A stretch of DNA of 43,294 nucleotides. Origin: an uncultured Clostridia bacterium (GTDB taxonomy: Bacteria; Bacillota; Clostridia; Christensenellales; Borkfalkiaceae). The stretch covers positions 1 through 43,294 of the forward strand of contig CAMWWH010000003.1 in the NCBI GenBank assembly GCA_947177975.1, in the 5' to 3' direction. Within the stretch, counting starts at the first letter, position 1. Every line of letters begins with the position of its first letter. The notes beneath the pieces were generated by a model that saw only the letters and a program-made list of their open reading frames with translations, made no database searches and was not told the DNA's origin. The translations under genes and the position numbers were made by a program. Positions 27,177 to 34,878 of the stretch are shown one piece after another.

Positions 27177-27278
27177 GCAGCTTTTTATTAAATTTCGGCT
27201 ATTTTGCGCGAATTGCGGCTTTTGTTAGATTTTATCAAACTAACACATACTACATTTGGAAACGTGTTAAAAACTTTC

Positions 27279-27294
27279 ATACAAGATATTGTGG
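27279..27294 (+). promoter_or_regulatory. NrdR-like box A
   Basis: ATACAAGATATTGTGG, 14/16 identical to box B. Confidence 0.55.
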
Positions 27295-27302
27295 TCAAAA
27301 GG

Positions 27303-27331
27303 TTGACTTAAAGCGGGCAGGGGCATATAAT
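27303..27331 (+). promoter_or_regulatory. nrdD promoter P2: TTGACT - 17 bp - TATAAT
   Basis: 27303-27308 and 27326-27331. Confidence 0.65.
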
Positions 27332-27365
27332 GTTAAACGTTGCGGCATAAAGACGGATAAAAATT

Positions 27366-27381
27366 ATACAATATATTGTGT
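27366..27381 (+). promoter_or_regulatory. NrdR-like box B
   Basis: ATACAATATATTGTGT, near-perfect palindrome matching the known NrdR-box form ACACWATATMTWGTGT. Confidence 0.75.
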
Positions 27382-27389
27382 CTGTACTA

Positions 27390-27418
27390 TTGACAAGCAA
27401 CAATATATGTGTTATAGT
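27390..27418 (+). promoter_or_regulatory. nrdD promoter P3: TTGACA - 17 bp - TATAGT
   Basis: 27390-27395 and 27413-27418. Confidence 0.75.
27398..27413 (+). promoter_or_regulatory. Degenerate NrdR-like box C
   Basis: CAACAATATATGTGTT shares the CAATATAT core, exactly 32 bp downstream of box B and within the P3 spacer. Confidence 0.5.
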
Positions 27419-27476
27419 GGAAACGTTCCACGTCAAGACAAACTAATTTACAAAAGTACAGGGGAAGGTGAGAATT

Positions 27477-29603
27477 ATGAAGGTAATTAAAAGAGACGGT
27501 TCGACCGTAGATTTTGACAGAAGCAAGATAGTAAAGGCTATAAGCAAGGCAAACGAAGCCGTCGATATCGAGGACAGAGTAACCGACAAGCAAATAGAGC
27601 AGATTGTCGACGAAATTTCGCACCGTCACAGAACGCGCCTTCTCGTAGAAGACATACAGGATATGGTCGAGGAAAAGCTGATGGAACGTCAGAAGTACCG
27701 TCTTATGAAGGCGTACATCCTCTACCGTTACGAGCGTGCTTTGGTCAGAAAGGCGAACACCACCGACGAGAGCATACTTTCCCTTATAAAGAACGCCAAC
27801 AAGGACGTTATGGAGGAGAACTCCAACAAGAACGCCCGTACTGCGTCCACCCAGCGCGACCTCATTGCGGGCGAGGTTTCCAAGGACTTAACCCGCCGTA
27901 TTCTTCTTCCCGAATACATTTCCAAGGCTCACGACGAGGGTGCAATTCACTTCCACGACGCCGACTATTTCTTACAGCCCATTTTCAACTGCTGTCTTGT
28001 AAATATTAAGGATATGCTCGAAAACGGCACGGTTATGAACGGCAAGATGATTGAAAGCCCCAAGTCGTTCCAGGTTGCGTGCACAATCGTAACGCAGATT
28101 ATAGCGTCGGTTGCGTCGTCGCAGTACGGCGGTCAGTCGGTAAACGTCGCGCACCTCGGCAAGTACCTGCGCCGCACCCGTGAAAAGTACGAGCGCGAGT
28201 GCAAGGAGCAGTTCGGCGACTCGCTTTCCGCCGAGGACACCAAGAAGATTGTGGACATGCGCCTTAAAAGCGAACTCAAAGCGGGCGTGCAGACCATACA
28301 GTATCAGATTAACACTTTAATGACGACCAACGGTCAGTCGCCGTTCGTAACTCTTTTCTTATATCTCGACGATAACGACGAGTATATCGAAGAGAACGCA
28401 ATGATAATCGAGGAGATTTTAAAGCAGCGTTACGAGGGCATAAAGAACGAGGTGGGCGTTTACGTCACCCCCGCGTTCCCCAAGCTCATATACGTTCTGG
28501 ACGAAAACAACTGCTTGAAGGGCGGCAGGTACGACTACCTTACGAGAATGGCGGTCAAGTGCTCGTCCAAGAGATTGTACCCCGACTACATTTCGGCAAA
28601 GAAGATGCGCGAAAATTACGAGGGTAACGTGTTCTCGCCTATGGGCTGCCGTTCGTTCCTTTCCCCCTGGAAGGACGAAGAGGGCAACTACAAGTTCGAG
28701 GGCAGATTCAATCAGGGCGTCGTTTCCATCAACCTTCCGCAGTGCGGCATTCTGGCTAAGGGCGACGAGAAGAAGTTCTGGGATATTTTAGAGGAAAGAT
28801 TGCAGCTCTGCTACGACGCGCTTATGTGCAGACACGACTCTTTAATGGGTACGCTGTCGGACGTTTCGCCCGTTCACTGGCAGTACGGCGCAATCGCAAG
28901 GCTGCAAAAAGGCGAGAAAATCGACAAGTACCTTTTGGACGGTTATTCGACGATATCTTTGGGATATATAGGGCTCTACGAGGTCACGAAGCTTGTAAAA
29001 GGCTGTTCGCACACCACTCCCGAGGGTCAGGAATTCGCGCTGAAAGTTATGAACACGCTGCGCGCTCACTGCGAGAAGTGGAAGAAGGAAACGGGGCTCG
29101 GCTTCGGTCTTTACGGCACGCCCGCGGAATCGCTCTGCTACCGCTTTGCGCGTATCGATAAGGAGCGTTTCGGTACGATTAAGGACGTCACCGACAAGGG
29201 CTATTACACCAACAGCTACCACGTCGACGTGCGCGAAAAAATCGACGCGTTCACTAAGTTCACGTTCGAGAGCCAGTTCCAGAAAATCTCTTCGGGCGGC
29301 GCGATTTCGTATATCGAGATACCCAATATGCGCCAGAACCTCGACGCGATGGAGGACGTCGTTCAGTATATCTACGACAACATTCAGTACGCCGAGTTCA
29401 ACACCAAGTCGGACTACTGCCATATCTGCGGCTTCGACGGCGAGATTATTATCAACGACGACAACGAATGGGAGTGCCCGATTTGTCACAATAAGGACCA
29501 GCGCAAGATGAACGTAACCCGCCGTACGTGCGGTTACCTCGGCGAAAATTTCTGGAACGTCGGCAAGACCAAGGAAATCAAGGCAAGAGTACTTCACTTA
29601 TAA
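27477..29603 (+). CDS. nrdD: Anaerobic (class III) ribonucleoside-triphosphate reductase
   Basis: N-terminal ATP-cone (VIKRDGSTVDFDRSKIVKAISKAN), C-terminal CHICGF...CPIC zinc site, TRRTCGYLG glycyl-radical motif. Confidence 0.96.
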   Translation: MKVIKRDGSTVDFDRSKIVKAISKANEAVDIEDRVTDKQIEQIVDEISHRHRTRLLVEDIQDMVEEKLMERQKYRLMKAYILYRYERALVRKANTTDESILSLIKNANKDVMEENSNKNARTASTQRDLIAGEVSKDLTRRILLPEYISKAHDEGAIHFHDADYFLQPIFNCCLVNIKDMLENGTVMNGKMIESPKSFQVACTIVTQIIASVASSQYGGQSVNVAHLGKYLRRTREKYERECKEQFGDSLSAEDTKKIVDMRLKSELKAGVQTIQYQINTLMTTNGQSPFVTLFLYLDDNDEYIEENAMIIEEILKQRYEGIKNEVGVYVTPAFPKLIYVLDENNCLKGGRYDYLTRMAVKCSSKRLYPDYISAKKMRENYEGNVFSPMGCRSFLSPWKDEEGNYKFEGRFNQGVVSINLPQCGILAKGDEKKFWDILEERLQLCYDALMCRHDSLMGTLSDVSPVHWQYGAIARLQKGEKIDKYLLDGYSTISLGYIGLYEVTKLVKGCSHTTPEGQEFALKVMNTLRAHCEKWKKETGLGFGLYGTPAESLCYRFARIDKERFGTIKDVTDKGYYTNSYHVDVREKIDAFTKFTFESQFQKISSGGAISYIEIPNMRQNLDAMEDVVQYIYDNIQYAEFNTKSDYCHICGFDGEIIINDDNEWECPICHNKDQRKMNVTRRTCGYLGENFWNVGKTKEIKARVLHL

Positions 29604-29614
29604 AAACAAAGCTA

Positions 29615-29654
29615 ATTCGCCGCCGCGCAGCCGCGCGGCGGCGAAATTAAGTTT
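29615..29654 (+). terminator. Terminator after nrdD
   Basis: TTCGCCGCCGCGC-AGCC-GCGCGGCGGCGAA (13-bp stem) followed by ATTAAGTTTT. Confidence 0.85.
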
Positions 29655-29683
29655 TACGCGGTACGGATAAAGGGGGATAAAAG

Positions 29684-30283
29684 TTGAGTTCTTGTTTACT
29701 TGTCGAGAGTGACGTTGTTTCAAATATTGTGTCGTTAACAATTCTCTGCGTTTTATTACTGTCGGTTTTTATTTGGGCTTACTTTCTGGAACGGTCAATT
29801 TATAAAGAGAAAAAAATATACGAAACCGAAGGTGTCAAAGATAATTTCGAAATAAAAATTAACCGCTACTTTATCGGCATAATGATATTTTTCGCCGTCA
29901 TTTTCGGTGTTATTGCAATAATGTGTTTAATTTTGTACCTTGCCAAAGTACCCGATTATTTTTCGTTGGGAGAAACTTTGGGTATAACTTGCAGTTTCGG
30001 TATTTGTGCCGTAATTATCGGAATTTTCACGGTTTGTGTTAAGAGATGGCGCGTATCGGTAAGCGGTGAAAAAATTACTAATGTACCAGCCATTGGCAAA
30101 AGGCGTGAATTTTCTATAAAAGATATTTCGAATGTAGAAAAAAAGCAACCGCCGATGGGTGACAACATAATACTCAAAATTTATATAAATCAGGAAAAGA
30201 AGCTCGCGTTGACAGTTAACGTCAATTTGACAAGAGGCGGCGGGCAGTTAATTAAAAAACTTGAAAAGTCAGGAATAATATAA
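29684..30283 (+). CDS. Membrane protein, possible PH-like domain, probable TTG start
   Basis: Three hydrophobic segments, then WRVSVSGEKITNVPAIGKRREFSIKDISNVE...; SD GGGGG 5' of TTG; stop overlaps the nrdG start. Confidence 0.7.
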   Translation: MSSCLLVESDVVSNIVSLTILCVLLLSVFIWAYFLERSIYKEKKIYETEGVKDNFEIKINRYFIGIMIFFAVIFGVIAIMCLILYLAKVPDYFSLGETLGITCSFGICAVIIGIFTVCVKRWRVSVSGEKITNVPAIGKRREFSIKDISNVEKKQPPMGDNIILKIYINQEKKLALTVNVNLTRGGGQLIKKLEKSGII

Positions 30284-30816
30284 TGCATTACGCTACAATA
30301 AAGTACAACGATATATCCAACGGACCGGGCGTGCGCGTAAGTCTGTATGTGTCGGGTTGCCGCAATCACTGCAAAAACTGCTTCAACCCCGAAACGTGGG
30401 ATTTTAACTACGGCGAGCCGTTTACCAAAGAAGTCGAGGACAAGATTATCGAGGCAATGAAGCCCGCCCATATAAAGGGCTTTACGCTTTTGGGCGGCGA
30501 CCCGTTCGAGCCCGAAAACGCAAAGGCGCTTGCGCCGTTTATGAAAAGATTGCGCAAAGTTTATCCGCAAAAATCCTTCTGGTGCTTTACGGGCTACGAC
30601 TACGAACGCGACCTTTTAACGGGCAAGCAAGGCGACCCCGATGACGTTATGGCGATTTTAAAGACCCTCGACGTGCTTGTCGACGGCAAGTTCGTAGAGA
30701 GTTTAAAGGACTTGAACCTGCGCTTTAAAGGCTCGTCAAATCAGCGTACCATTTTAGTGCAGAAGTCTTTGGAAACGGACGAAGTGGTTCTTTGGGATAA
30801 CACGACTTTTATTTAA
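30283..30816 (+). CDS. nrdG: Anaerobic RNR activating protein (radical SAM)
   Basis: GPGVRVSLYVSGCRNHCKNCFNPETWDF: CxxxCxxC radical SAM motif. Confidence 0.95.
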   Translation: MHYATIKYNDISNGPGVRVSLYVSGCRNHCKNCFNPETWDFNYGEPFTKEVEDKIIEAMKPAHIKGFTLLGGDPFEPENAKALAPFMKRLRKVYPQKSFWCFTGYDYERDLLTGKQGDPDDVMAILKTLDVLVDGKFVESLKDLNLRFKGSSNQRTILVQKSLETDEVVLWDNTTFI

Positions 30817-30828
30817 GGAAACATACAT

Positions 30829-31266
30829 ATGAAAATCAACGTTAAGAAGTTAAACGAAAAGGCTGTAATGCCCTCGTACGGCAGCGAGTTTGCGGCGGGT
30901 GCGGATTTATATGCTTGCATCGAAAGCGACGTCACGGTTGCTCCGCACACGACGGTTATGATACCCACGGGTATTGCAATCGAGCTTCCCGTAGGATACG
31001 GCGGGTTTATTTACGCGCGCAGCGGACTTGCAAGTAAGCGTAATCTTGCGCCCGCAAACAAGGTGGGAGTGGTCGACTGCGACTACCGCGGCGAGGTCAA
31101 GGTGGCACTTCACAATCACGGCGAAACGGCGCAGACGGTTGCCGTCGGTGAGAGGATTGCGCAGCTTGTTGTTGCGCCCTATATAACCGCCGAGTTCGTC
31201 GAGGCGGACGAGCTGTCCGACACGGTTCGCGGCGCGGGCGGCTTCGGTTCTACCGGTACTAAATAA
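30829..31266 (+). CDS. dut: Deoxyuridine 5'-triphosphate nucleotidohydrolase
   Basis: GADLYA, ARSGLASK, GVVDCDYRGEVKVALHNHG, GERIAQLV, GAGGFGSTG. Confidence 0.96.
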   Translation: MKINVKKLNEKAVMPSYGSEFAAGADLYACIESDVTVAPHTTVMIPTGIAIELPVGYGGFIYARSGLASKRNLAPANKVGVVDCDYRGEVKVALHNHGETAQTVAVGERIAQLVVAPYITAEFVEADELSDTVRGAGGFGSTGTK

Positions 31267-31286
31267 AAAACAGAGGGATAAAAGAT

Positions 31287-32747
31287 ATGGAATGTAAAAA
31301 CTGTGGAATCTTAAATCCTGATGACGCCGTCTATTGCAAGAATTGCGGTAAGCGACTCGACGGCAGGAAAAACTGTCCTGCCTGCGGCTCGGTTATTGAT
31401 GAAGATTCGGTGTATTGCAACGCTTGCGGAGCAAGGGTAGACGGTAAGATTGTCTGCAAAAACTGCGGCACCGCTCACGACGGAGCGTTCTGTCCTCAGT
31501 GCGGCAGCAAAAGCCGAGCAGTCGGAGTGAACGTCAAAGAGCGTGCAAGCGGCGCCTCATCCCAAGCGGCAATTAAGGCAAGTAAAATTATTAACTACGT
31601 TTCTCTTGCCCTTGTTTTAGCCGTTACCGTGCTATCGATAATTTTCGTTTGCTTAACGGGCGTTAAGGTAGGTTCGCAAGAAGGCGAGAGTGTTTCACTC
31701 GGCATATTCGACTATTTCGGCAAAGAATTCAGCGATGCTAAGGACGCGCTGAGTGAGATTACGATAGGTGCAAGCTCCGCATATAAAGCTTCACTTTATA
31801 CGCCTGCGGTATTGGGATTGATTTCGGTTATAATAGGTCTTGCGGGAACGGTGGCTTTTGCCATAACAGGCGCCGTAAAAGCTATTTTGAATTTGGTCAG
31901 GAAAAAGGATAAAAGCGCTACCGTGTGGGCGTTGCTTGCGTTCGTTTGCTATATGTTCTGTGCAAGTATGATCATGTCTATTAACGCTGCATCGGCATCG
32001 GTATCTTCTTCGGTCATTTCCGTCAGTACGAAGGTAGAGTTTAACGGCGCAACCGTTGCGGGAATAGTGCTCTGCACGGTAATGGTTGTCGGCTCTGTCG
32101 GTTGCGACGCAACAATTTATTTTATGAAGGAAAAACTTAACGCATACAAGATTGTCGAGCGTGTGCTGGCGGTCGTTGTTGCGGTTGGTGCGGTTATTGT
32201 GGTCGCTATGTTTGCCTCTCCTATGGTAACGTGGATTAACACTTACACTAATATTGATCGTTACGATACTGTGACTGTAAAGACTAAGACGGGTATGGGA
32301 CTTTTGGGTTTGTTAGCGGTATATATCGCGGGAAACGATTACCAAATTGAAAGCAATGTGCCTTCAACCGCATCAAAAGATTTAAATTTGATGGAATTTT
32401 ACAGCATATTCGGTCAGTTGTGTATTTTTATCGCGATTATTGCGGCGCTGCTGTTCGTTGTAGTTGTTCTGAGCAAAGACGGAAAGAAAAGCAGATGCTT
32501 ATCGATTATAGGTTCGAGTGTATTTTTGGCGTCTACTCTGGTTGCGTTGATTACGTCCGTACTTGCCGGTAAAATGTTCATTACGTCAGTAAACTCTTCG
32601 CCGTATAACGATAGCACGAATAAAATGACTTACGCGCCTGTTATAGTGGCGTTTGTGTTTGCGGTACTTACGTTTGCGGGTAACATATGCCGCGCCGTTT
32701 TCGGCGTTAAGAATAAAGAAAAACTCGAAGAGTGTTCTGCCGAGTGA
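31287..32747 (+). CDS. Zinc-ribbon multi-pass membrane protein
   Basis: Three or four N-terminal CxxC...CxxC ribbons (ECKNCGILNPDDAVYCKNCGKRL...) then multiple TM helices. Confidence 0.8.
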   Translation: MECKNCGILNPDDAVYCKNCGKRLDGRKNCPACGSVIDEDSVYCNACGARVDGKIVCKNCGTAHDGAFCPQCGSKSRAVGVNVKERASGASSQAAIKASKIINYVSLALVLAVTVLSIIFVCLTGVKVGSQEGESVSLGIFDYFGKEFSDAKDALSEITIGASSAYKASLYTPAVLGLISVIIGLAGTVAFAITGAVKAILNLVRKKDKSATVWALLAFVCYMFCASMIMSINAASASVSSSVISVSTKVEFNGATVAGIVLCTVMVVGSVGCDATIYFMKEKLNAYKIVERVLAVVVAVGAVIVVAMFASPMVTWINTYTNIDRYDTVTVKTKTGMGLLGLLAVYIAGNDYQIESNVPSTASKDLNLMEFYSIFGQLCIFIAIIAALLFVVVVLSKDGKKSRCLSIIGSSVFLASTLVALITSVLAGKMFITSVNSSPYNDSTNKMTYAPVIVAFVFAVLTFAGNICRAVFGVKNKEKLEECSAE

Positions 32748-32759
32748 GCTGAATAATTT

Positions 32760-33695
32760 ATGAAATATTTTTTAGGTATAGATATCGGCGGCACTAATAT
32801 CAAAGGAGTGCTGGTTGACGGAAGCGGTAAAATTTTAAGCGAGGGCAGCGTGCCTACGGGGTGCGAGGGCGGCGGCGAAAATATGTGTAAGAACATAGCT
32901 TTGCTGTGCGCGGACTTGCAGACCCGAGCGAATGTTGCGGCGGAAGCGGCGGGCGTAGGTTGCCCCGGTATGATTGCTGATAGCGGCACGGTGTTGTTCG
33001 CAGGCAATCTCGGCTTGAAGAATTTTCCGCTTAAAGAGAAGCTGTCCGCTCTTTTGAATATGCCCGTCGACGTCACAAACGACGCGAACGCGGCGGCTCT
33101 CGGCGAGTCGGCTTTCGGCGCGGGCAAGGGTTACTCGGACAGCGTGTTCATAACCCTCGGCACGGGAGTGGGCGGCGGCATTATCATAGGCGGAAAGATT
33201 TTCGGTGGCGGCAAAAACGTCGGTGCGGAAATCGGGCATATGGTAATCAAGCACGGCGGCGAAAAATGCACCTGCGGAAGGAAGGGGTGTTTCGAGGCGT
33301 ACTCCTCGGCAACCGCGCTTATACGCGACACGAGGAAAGCTATGGAAGAGGACAAATCGTCGGCAATGTGGAGTTGCGGCGGGCTTGAAAAGGTCACGGG
33401 TAAAACAGCGTTCGACTTCGCCGACAGCGACCCCGCGGCAAAAAACGTGGTCGACGGATATATCTACGACCTCGCGTGCGGGATAATAAATCTTGCGAAC
33501 ATTTTCAGACCGCAAGCCGTCATTCTGGGCGGAGGAGTAGCCGAGCAGGGCGAGCACCTTATCGCTCCCTTGCAGGAGAGGTTAGACGCTAAAATTTTCG
33601 GCGGGCAGGGTTACGCTCCCGTAAAGATTGTAAAGGCGAGCCTTGGCAACCTTGCGGGCGCGTTGGGCTCGGCTAAGCTTGTGATGAATTCATAA
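32760..33695 (+). CDS. ROK-family sugar kinase (glucokinase-like)
   Basis: FLGIDIGGTNIKGVLVDG, TLGTGVGGGIIIGGKIFGG, EIGHMVIKHGGEKCTCGRKGCFEAYSSATAL. Confidence 0.93.
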   Translation: MKYFLGIDIGGTNIKGVLVDGSGKILSEGSVPTGCEGGGENMCKNIALLCADLQTRANVAAEAAGVGCPGMIADSGTVLFAGNLGLKNFPLKEKLSALLNMPVDVTNDANAAALGESAFGAGKGYSDSVFITLGTGVGGGIIIGGKIFGGGKNVGAEIGHMVIKHGGEKCTCGRKGCFEAYSSATALIRDTRKAMEEDKSSAMWSCGGLEKVTGKTAFDFADSDPAAKNVVDGYIYDLACGIINLANIFRPQAVILGGGVAEQGEHLIAPLQERLDAKIFGGQGYAPVKIVKASLGNLAGALGSAKLVMNS

Positions 33696-33703
33696 ATAAA
33701 TTC

Positions 33704-33734
33704 AGCCGTCATAGTATAATAAACTATGGCGGCT
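33704..33734 (+). promoter_or_regulatory. Inverted repeat with TATAAT in the loop and start codon in the right arm
   Basis: AGCCGTCATAGT-ATAATAA-ACTATGGCGGCT (11/12 complementary arms); TATAAT 33715-33720; ATG 33726; -35 weak. Confidence 0.55.
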
Positions 33735-34841
33735 AAAAAATTTAAGGGCAAAAACGGAATATTCGCGGCTGTCGGCGCGGCAACGGGCTTGGGCAACGCG
33801 TTCAGATTTCCCGCGCTGTGCGTAAAGTACGGCGCGGCGTTTGTTATTGCGTACGCGGTCGTTCTCGCCGCCGTGTGCTTTCCCTTGCTTGTTGCCGAAC
33901 TCGGTTTCGGAAGAAAGCAAGTGAGCGGGAAAAGGGCTAAAATATGGGCGGTTATAATGCGTGCGGCGGCGGCAAATTCCGCGTTGATTGCGCTATATTA
34001 CGGGGTCATTGCCGCAAAATTAGGCTCGGCAAGCCTGTCTTTCGCCCTCTTTTCGACCGCGGAAGGCGGAGGCAATTATCTGTTCGTTTTTGCCGTATTT
34101 TTAGTGTTGGGTGCCGCATATGCCCTGTTGAAAGGCTCTTCCAAGGCGCTTTCAGTGTCGGGAAAGCTGTCCGTAACGCTTTCACTTTTGCTTTTTTGCG
34201 GTCTTGCGGTGGCGGGAATTAAGCGCGGCGGCGCGTTTTCTTCGTTCGAATTTAGCCGACTTTTGAGCGTTGATATATGGATTGACGCACTGGGGCAGTC
34301 GCTTTTGGCGCTGTCTTTGGCGGCGGGAGTTATGCCGTCCTACGCAAAAACACTGCCCGAAGGCTCGTCCTCGGTTGCCGCCGCGCTCAAAATAGTTGTT
34401 GCGAATTTCGTAATCTGTATGCTCGCAACCCTGTCGATTTTGCCTTTTTCGGTCACTTTTTCCCGAACGGTCGGGGTATTATGCGCAATAGACGCGTATT
34501 CGCAGGTAATTTTCGCACTATGCTCGGGCGGTGCGGGAGCGCGTATTTTCGGTTTTCTGCTGTTTGCGGTTTTAACCGTGGTGGCTGTTCACTCTCTTTC
34601 GTCGCTGGCTTTCCCCGCGGTATCGGGCGCGGAGGCGAAGATAAAGCGCGCGCCACTCGTCTTCTGCATAGCCGCCGCGTGCCTTGCTCCGCTCTTTTCG
34701 TGCGATAATATGTTGGTTTTAAACGTCTGTGATAAAATAGCGTGTTCGGTAAACGCAGTCGCAATAGCCGTCGCGGAAGTGCTGTTTTTCCTTTCAAAGC
34801 GGCATATTACGGGGGCAATCGCCGTTTCGGACGGTATTTGA
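33726..34841 (+). CDS. Short sodium:neurotransmitter symporter (NSS/SNF) family protein
   Basis: GIFAAVGAATGLGNAFRFPALCVKYG N-terminal NSS signature; about 10 TM helices in 371 aa. Confidence 0.82.
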   Translation: MAAKKFKGKNGIFAAVGAATGLGNAFRFPALCVKYGAAFVIAYAVVLAAVCFPLLVAELGFGRKQVSGKRAKIWAVIMRAAAANSALIALYYGVIAAKLGSASLSFALFSTAEGGGNYLFVFAVFLVLGAAYALLKGSSKALSVSGKLSVTLSLLLFCGLAVAGIKRGGAFSSFEFSRLLSVDIWIDALGQSLLALSLAAGVMPSYAKTLPEGSSSVAAALKIVVANFVICMLATLSILPFSVTFSRTVGVLCAIDAYSQVIFALCSGGAGARIFGFLLFAVLTVVAVHSLSSLAFPAVSGAEAKIKRAPLVFCIAAACLAPLFSCDNMLVLNVCDKIACSVNAVAIAVAEVLFFLSKRHITGAIAVSDGI

Positions 34842-34866
34842 CAAATTTTTCGCGTAGTATTAAAAT
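34838..34866 (+). promoter_or_regulatory. ABC-exporter promoter: TTGACA - 17 bp - TAAAAT
   Basis: 34838-34843 and 34861-34866; ATG at 34879 leaves only a few nt of leader. Confidence 0.7.
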
Positions 34867-34878
34867 ATAAATTGACGT

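Noticed and set aside
28842-29597. 251-aa minus-strand ORF opposite nrdD
   Set aside because: Fully antisense to a conserved gene with unambiguous NrdD motifs; no recognisable domain.
32835-33557. 240-aa minus-strand ORF opposite the ROK kinase
   Set aside because: Shadow ORF; ROK motifs in the + frame are decisive.
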